From JANWWM01 sp046292465 (GTDB lineage Bacteria; Bacteroidota; Chlorobiia; Chlorobiales; Thermochlorobacteraceae): a stretch of 64,000 nucleotides of DNA. Numbering within the stretch: position 1 is the first letter of the stretch; each line of letters opens with the position of its first letter. The stretch covers positions 1 through 64,000 of the forward strand of contig JBKBRB010000010.1 of assembly GCA_046292465.1 (NCBI GenBank), given 5' to 3'. Positions 59,761 to 64,000 of this stretch are shown here, one piece after another. A program made the translations under genes and the position numbers. The notes beneath the pieces were generated by a model. The model was not told the DNA's origin. It made no database searches and saw nothing but the letters and a program-made list of their open reading frames with translations.

Positions 59761-60900
59761 ATGACCATTTTTCTGGCAATCACGATTGCCCTCCTTGCAT
59801 TTTACCTTGTTCAATCATGCTTGTTTTATTGGGGTCTGAACCGGTTGCCAAAACGCCGTGAGTTGCCTGATGAATTGCCACTTGTATCGGTTGTTGTTGC
59901 CGCACGCAATGAAGAGCAGAACATTGCACGAACACTCGATTCGCTCGTTGAACTCGATTATCCGCACGACCGATTTGAAATCATCATCAGCGATGGCGCT
60001 TCAACGGATAGAACACCCGACATTGTCGAAGACTACGCGCAACGTTTCCCCTTTGTGCATCTGCACCGCGCTGACCAAAATCGAAAAATTCGTGGCAAAG
60101 CCAATGCCGTCCATCAAGCCGTCGAGCGCGCAAAAGGCGAGTTTATTTTTCTGACCGACGCCGACTGCATTGTTCAAAAAACTTGGGTAAAAGAAACATT
60201 GAAATTTTTCACCGACGATGTCGGGCTCGTCTGCGGTATTACGATTCCAAAAGAACTTGATAAGAACAAGCGCGATAGCTGGTTTTCAGCGATGCAGTCG
60301 CTCGATTGGTGCTACATTTTGGGCGTTAGTTCGGGGCGTGCGTCTATTGGCTTTCCGATTGGTGGCATCGGAAATAATTTCACTTTTCGCAAACAAACTT
60401 ATCAGGAAATCGGCGGATATGAGCACATCAAATTCAGCATCACGGAAGATTTCGCACTCTTTCAAGCGATTCTGAAATCGCGCTGGAAAATCGTTTTCCC
60501 TACGCTCTACGAAACGCATAACTTCACTGAGCCGATGCAGACGGTCGCCGACCTTTACGCACAAAAAAAGCGATGGACGCTCGGCGGATTAGATGCGAGT
60601 GCTGTTCATAGTTTCTTTGCACTCCTGATGTTTCTTGTGCATCTCTTCAGCTTGCTTGCCTTTGGTTTCCTTTCGATTGAAAAGGCGTTGGGCGTGCTGG
60701 GCATAAAGTTCTTGGCGGACTTGCTCATCGTGTTGCCCGTTCTGAAAAAACTGCGTGAACTGTGGCTCTGCAAGTATTTCCTCTTGTTCGAAATCTACTA
60801 CTACGCCTTCGTATTTCTTGTGCCAGTGGTGATTGGCTTTAGCCGCACGGTGCAGTGGAAAGGCATCAGTTATGATCTGAGTAAAGAGAGAGCGGCATAA
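59761..60900 (+). CDS. Glycosyltransferase family 2, membrane-bound (processive-type)
   Basis: A 379-residue GT2. One N-terminal transmembrane segment (IFLAITIALLAFYLVQSCLF) and two or three C-terminal ones (FFALLMFLVHLFSLLAFGF, FLADLLIVLPVL, FLVPVVIGF). Catalytic motifs are present: VVVAARNEEQNIARTLDSL, FLTDADCIVQ (DxD), ITEDFALFQ and QKKRWTLGG (QxxRW-type). These are shared with cellulose/hyaluronan-type synthases and other lipid-linked GT2s. The product is unknown. It starts 125 bases from the divergent PpiD-like gene. The 168 bases after it hold no gene. Confidence 0.88.
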   Translation: MTIFLAITIALLAFYLVQSCLFYWGLNRLPKRRELPDELPLVSVVVAARNEEQNIARTLDSLVELDYPHDRFEIIISDGASTDRTPDIVEDYAQRFPFVHLHRADQNRKIRGKANAVHQAVERAKGEFIFLTDADCIVQKTWVKETLKFFTDDVGLVCGITIPKELDKNKRDSWFSAMQSLDWCYILGVSSGRASIGFPIGGIGNNFTFRKQTYQEIGGYEHIKFSITEDFALFQAILKSRWKIVFPTLYETHNFTEPMQTVADLYAQKKRWTLGGLDASAVHSFFALLMFLVHLFSLLAFGFLSIEKALGVLGIKFLADLLIVLPVLKKLRELWLCKYFLLFEIYYYAFVFLVPVVIGFSRTVQWKGISYDLSKERAA

Positions 60901-61068
60901 ATCGAGAAACGAAAAAAATCAAGAAGCGGAAGAATTCAGAAAATGGGGGCACGAGCACGTGTCGCGCGATTTGCGAAGTCTGAACAGGTTTCATAGATTC
61001 GCGCCTGCACACCATTTGAAGACACATCTCTTGTGTGAACAATTTCCATAACGCAAACAACATAGAAC

Positions 61069-61515
61069 ATGAAAACAGCGAGTTCTTCTCATCGTTCGAT
61101 TGATTTTTGTCAAGTGTCTGAAAAGGTGGTGCGTGTTCCGCTCTTTTCGTCGATGGTGCAAGCAGGCACGGCGACTTGGGCAGATGAACACATCGATACT
61201 TACTTTGCGCTCGATGCCTCGCTTGTCAAGCGTGCGCGTGGCGTCTTCTGCGTCAAAGTCTCGGGCGACTCGATGATTAACGCAGGCATTTCACCGGGCG
61301 ATGTGTTGATTGTCGATTCGCTTGAACGCAACGTCGAGAACAAAATCGTCATTGCCGCAATTGACGATGGCACAACCGTCAAGCGGCTTGTTAAGCACGG
61401 CGGCAAAATTTACCTTGTGCCCGCGAATCCGAATTATCAAAGCATTGAAATTAAACCTGAAATGAATTTTCGGGTGTTGGGCGTCGTTACGCACGTCATT
61501 CGCGAAACAACATGA
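61069..61515 (+). CDS. umuD: UmuD-like autoproteolytic S24 peptidase (LexA-family fold), orphan
   Basis: A 148-residue S24 protein without an N-terminal HTH, so closer to UmuD than LexA. Catalytic Ser68 is in SGDSM and Lys105 in TTVKRL; their 37-residue spacing equals that of UmuD S60-K97. The expected cleavage site, 36 residues before the Ser, falls on Ala32-Gly33 (QAG), a LexA-type Ala-Gly rather than the Cys-Gly of UmuD. It would be cut on RecA activation to work with a Y-family polymerase. No umuC follows: the next gene is PuhE-like, after a terminator. Confidence 0.88.
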   Translation: MKTASSSHRSIDFCQVSEKVVRVPLFSSMVQAGTATWADEHIDTYFALDASLVKRARGVFCVKVSGDSMINAGISPGDVLIVDSLERNVENKIVIAAIDDGTTVKRLVKHGGKIYLVPANPNYQSIEIKPEMNFRVLGVVTHVIRETT

Positions 61516-61545
61516 CACAGATTGTCAAGACTGCACAAGTCAGTT

Positions 61546-61573
61546 TGCCTTGCATGTGCAGGGCATTTTTATT
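61546..61573 (+). terminator. Rho-independent terminator of the UmuD-like gene
   Basis: TGCCTTG (61546-61552) and CAGGGCA (61559-61565) form a 7-bp stem (one G-T pair) with a 6-base loop, followed by TTTTTATTT. Confidence 0.75.
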
Positions 61574-61651
61574 TGGTGAGGTTTGAGAATTGCATAGTCA
61601 AGGCTTAAATTGATTCAGTATGTTTTGAGAATTGAAAAAGGAAGCAGTGTT

Positions 61652-62488
61652 ATGAACATTATCGAACTTGAACGACGCGCTCGTAAAGAGGCGTCTTCTC
61701 TCGCTGTCGAGCAACCTTACGATAACGATGCAAAACCCCCGCAACTTTGGATTCCCGCGCTATACTCGGTCGCATTTTGGTGGCTCTCAACAGGCATTAT
61801 CATTTACTTCAACTTTCAGCCGCAGTTCTACGGCGTTGTGTTTTGGTCGGCACTTGCGCTGGCGTTGATGTCTGGCTTCTTGCTGTTTCGGCTCAAAGAT
61901 GTGGGGACGGTTCAGAGTGCATATTTAAGTTTTACTGCCGCCTCGCTGGTGTGGGCATTTGTGGAAGTAAGTTTTTACACGGGGTATATTGTCGGTCCTG
62001 CGGTGCGTCCGATTTTCAGCGTTGGACCGTCGTGGATTAGTTTTTTTAAGGCAGTGCACCGAAGCGCCTATCACGAAGGGCTGGTGCTCGGCATTGTGCT
62101 GGTAATGAGCATCGTGTTTTGGCGAGCGAAAAATAAATTCGGCTTTTACACGTTTTTGCTCTTTTGGCTGATGCACCAATCGGCGAAGCTTAACATCTTT
62201 CTCGGCGTGATGAACACCGGCAGAGAATTTATTCCTGATTCCGTTTCCGATATGACCACCTACATGACCATCGCGCACATCAATTGGCTCTTCCCAATTT
62301 CAATTACCCTCTGCACGATTCTTTCTTACCGATTGATTCAATTAGCGTTTTCGGAAAAAGAAACTTGGAAGAAAGTCGGATACATGCTCACAGGAATGAT
62401 GGCCGTTTTAGCGTGGCTCGAGCATTGGCTTCTCGTCTTGCCGCTCAATCAATCGCTGTGGGATATTATGATTAAGCGCATGCATTGA
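61652..62488 (+). CDS. puhE: PuhE-like photosynthetic complex assembly protein (DUF3623)
   Basis: A 278-residue integral membrane protein from ATG 61652 (AAGGA nine bases before), with about seven hydrophobic segments. Family-typical stretches: FWWLSTGIIIYFN, FTAASLVWAFVEVSFYTGYI, AYHEGLVLGIVLVMS, QSAKLNIFLGVMNTG and INWLFPISITLC. These match the putative photosynthetic complex assembly protein 2 (PuhE) described from the puh gene cluster of purple bacteria, where it affects reaction centre or light-harvesting assembly. No reaction-centre, chlorosome or bacteriochlorophyll gene is in the window, so the phototrophy link is inferred from this family alone. The gene stands alone after a terminator. 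Confidence 0.82.
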   Translation: MNIIELERRARKEASSLAVEQPYDNDAKPPQLWIPALYSVAFWWLSTGIIIYFNFQPQFYGVVFWSALALALMSGFLLFRLKDVGTVQSAYLSFTAASLVWAFVEVSFYTGYIVGPAVRPIFSVGPSWISFFKAVHRSAYHEGLVLGIVLVMSIVFWRAKNKFGFYTFLLFWLMHQSAKLNIFLGVMNTGREFIPDSVSDMTTYMTIAHINWLFPISITLCTILSYRLIQLAFSEKETWKKVGYMLTGMMAVLAWLEHWLLVLPLNQSLWDIMIKRMH

Positions 62489-62875
62489 ATGTTAGCGCAT
62501 TGAATCGATAATAGACTTGATTGCGACCGTTTTGCTTGGCGCGGTAAAGGTGCTGGTCGGCAATCGAAAGCATGTTTTCAAAACTGGGCTGATTGGTATC
62601 GCCGCAGATGCCAATGCTGATGGTGATTTTCAGGTCGGGGTGAATTTGAGACCAATCAAATGTTTCAATCACGGCTCTCACCTTTTCGCAAGCGATGACG
62701 GCTGGTCTCAGGAAACAAGAACACAAATTCCTCGCCGCCATAGCGGGCAACGACGTCTTTCCTTACGCCAGTTCATCTGCATGAAAATCGCAACACACTT
62801 CAAGACTTCATTGCCAATTTGGTGCGAGTATGTGTTGTTGACTTTTTTGAACAAATCCTTGTAAGACATCAGCAA
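62472..62875 (-). pseudogene. Frameshifted GGDEF (diguanylate cyclase) domain remnant
   Basis: The minus strand reads as a GGDEF domain split over three frames. First LFKKVNNTYSHQIGNEVLKC, then after one +1 shift near 62758 (an AAA run) VVARYGGEEFVFLFPETS. After a second +1 shift near 62705 comes IACEKVRAVIETFDW through ITISIGICGD and ADQHLYRAKQNGRN. The active-site GGEEF is still recognisable. Everything N-terminal of the domain is missing. Two shifts and the missing N-terminus argue for a decayed gene rather than a sequencing error. It overlaps the 3' end of the PuhE-like gene. Confidence 0.8.
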
Positions 62876-62898
62876 AGGCTGGGCGATTCAATCATAGC

Positions 62899-63993
62899 TT
62901 ATTGCAGTTGTAACAGCGTTTCTTTGAGTGCGGCAAACTGTGGTTTAATCGTATTGTAAATCAAATCGACGCGCTCGCTGTAGGAGATGAACGCGCTTTT
63001 CATGGAGTTAATAGAAATGCGTTCCAAATCGTCGAACGAGAGTCCAAAAAATTCGTGAGCGATTTTGTATTCCTGCGTCATGGAGGTGTTGCTCATTAAA
63101 CGGTTATCGGTGTTGAGCGTAACGCGGAACTTATTTTTGAAAAAAATTCCGAATGGGTGTTCGGCAAATGATTTTGACGCGCCTGTGTGAATGTTGGACG
63201 AAAGGCAGATTTCAAGCGGGATTCGCTTATCGAGCACGTATTGCGAGAGCGAGTTCATTTTAATGACTTCGCCGTTAAGCACTGCCATGTCGTCAATGAG
63301 CCGCGTGGCGTGTCCGATGCGATGCGCGCCGCACCATTGAATTGCTTGCCAAATGGATTCCTTGCCGAAGCCTTCGCCCGCGTGTATGGTGATGTTGAAA
63401 TTGGCGCGTTGGCAGAAGTGAAATGCTTCGAGGTGTTTTTTGGGCGGGTAGCCACCTTCTTCGCCTGCAAGGTCGAAACCGACGACGCCTCTATCACGAA
63501 AATCAACGGCAAGGTTTGCCATGTCTTCGGAGTGCTGTCCGTCCAAGTGTCGCATGGCGCAAATGATAAGCCTTGCTTTGACGCCGAACTCTCTTTCGCC
63601 GCGCTCCAAGCCGCGCAACACGCTGCGAACAACTTCTTCCCAATGCAAGCCTTTTTCGGTATGAAAGACGGGCGCGAAACGAATTTCCACATAACATACA
63701 CCATCGTGCTTCATGTCCTCGACCATCTCAAAGGCGACGCGCTCCAAAGCGTCGGGCGTTTGCATCACGGCGCATGTGTGCGCAAAGCCTTCGAGGTATT
63801 CAGCAAGCGAGCCTTTATTTGCGCCTCTGAAAAACCACTGTGCTAAGTCGTGCGGGTCGGTTGTCGGCAATTTGGTATAGCCTTGTTCTTTGGCAAGTTC
63901 TATGACGGTTGAAGGTCTAAGACCGCCGTCCAAATGTTCGTGCAAAAGCACTTTCGGCATTGCACGCAGATGTTCTTCGGATAATTTGAGCAT
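62899..63993 (-). CDS. add: Adenosine deaminase
   Basis: Deaminates adenosine to inosine. The protein is 364 residues, with ATG at 63991-63993, seven bases from the window edge. Zinc ligands and catalytic residues are visible: LLHEHLDGG (HxH), TIHAGEGFG, AHRIGHATRL and LNTDNRLMSNTS. Together with the pyrimidine-nucleoside phosphorylase at 10.2-11.5 kb it supports nucleoside salvage. Adenosine, adenine or a related purine (aminofutalosine) deaminase cannot be fully separated by eye; the first is the usual assignment. Confidence 0.92.
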   Translation of the reverse strand: MLKLSEEHLRAMPKVLLHEHLDGGLRPSTVIELAKEQGYTKLPTTDPHDLAQWFFRGANKGSLAEYLEGFAHTCAVMQTPDALERVAFEMVEDMKHDGVCYVEIRFAPVFHTEKGLHWEEVVRSVLRGLERGEREFGVKARLIICAMRHLDGQHSEDMANLAVDFRDRGVVGFDLAGEEGGYPPKKHLEAFHFCQRANFNITIHAGEGFGKESIWQAIQWCGAHRIGHATRLIDDMAVLNGEVIKMNSLSQYVLDKRIPLEICLSSNIHTGASKSFAEHPFGIFFKNKFRVTLNTDNRLMSNTSMTQEYKIAHEFFGLSFDDLERISINSMKSAFISYSERVDLIYNTIKPQFAALKETLLQLQ

Positions 63994-64000
63994 AAAAGGT

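Noticed and set aside
61021..61037. ACACA-TCTCT-TGTGT palindrome before the UmuD-like gene as a LexA box
   Set aside because: It is short, with a 5-base centre, and no second copy or known LexA consensus for this lineage supports it.
63187..63846. 219-codon open frame on the plus strand
   Set aside because: Antisense to adenosine deaminase, which has complete zinc-site motifs; shadow frame.

Overview
The window looks like chromosome from a member of the Chlorobi/Bacteroidota superphylum, most like a Chloroherpeton- or Thermochlorobacter-type organism. Evidence for this: (a) a ferredoxin-thioredoxin reductase catalytic subunit; (b) atpD-atpC as a separate two-gene unit with a very short epsilon subunit, an arrangement I recall from green sulfur bacteria; (c) two proteins with type IX secretion C-terminal sorting domains and a PorV/PorQ-like outer-membrane protein; (d) several upstream regions with a Bacteroidota-style promoter, TTG-N19/20-TAnnTTTG; (e) a PuhE-like photosynthetic-complex assembly protein. 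Histidine degradation genes (hutH, hutU) and an O2-dependent phenylalanine hydroxylase point to an amino-acid-using, oxygen-exposed photoheterotroph rather than a strict anaerobic autotroph. The genus is an inference; no rRNA is present.

Layout. 1-4.7 kb: 3' part of a B12-dependent ribonucleotide reductase, a mosaic tandem pair of Uma2-type nuclease genes, a coiled-coil lipoprotein and a PorV/PorQ-like protein. 4.9-12.3 kb: queA, a flippase, an arsenosugar-type cassette (peroxidase-like protein, ArsS-type radical SAM, GNAT), murI, a pyrimidine-nucleoside phosphorylase and a DEDDh exonuclease. 12.3-14.0 kb: a repeat-rich islet with a truncated type IX cargo gene and the last codons of a lost dipeptide permease gene. 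14.0-20.0 kb: formate-dehydrogenase-like molybdoenzyme, a DUF7009 protein, an FdhD-GNAT fusion and hutU. 20.0-22.9 kb: two LuxR-type regulators, an exported protein and a 36-residue microprotein, with a repeated 17-bp motif. 23-29.3 kb: glycosyltransferase, FTR, a beta-barrel protein, then a compact four-gene cassette (DUF429 nuclease fold, 108-aa unknown, DUF4032 kinase fold, membrane protein ending in a GrpE-like domain).

29.4-38.9 kb: der, M61 peptidase, nine-heme cytochrome c, type IX cargo, phhA, AlbA_2 regulator, lipoprotein. 38.8-45.4 kb: fused pabBC, a partner-switching module (membrane SpoIIE phosphatase, STAS antagonist, anti-sigma kinase), hutH. 45.5-48.3 kb: tRNA-Thr(CGT), atpDC, LD-carboxypeptidase. 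48.3-54.0 kb: histidine kinase and double-receiver regulator, CtpE-like P-type ATPase. 54.2-64.0 kb: class I fumarase, thioesterase-aroQ, TPR protein, PpiD-like foldase, GT2, orphan UmuD-like protein, PuhE-like protein, a frameshifted GGDEF pseudogene and adenosine deaminase.

The best candidate for an undescribed system is the DUF429/108-aa/DUF4032/GrpE-like cassette (25645-29307), followed by the LuxR/exported-protein/microprotein locus (20071-22894). Most other genes are ordinary housekeeping or metabolic genes. There is no CRISPR array, transposase or prophage in the window.
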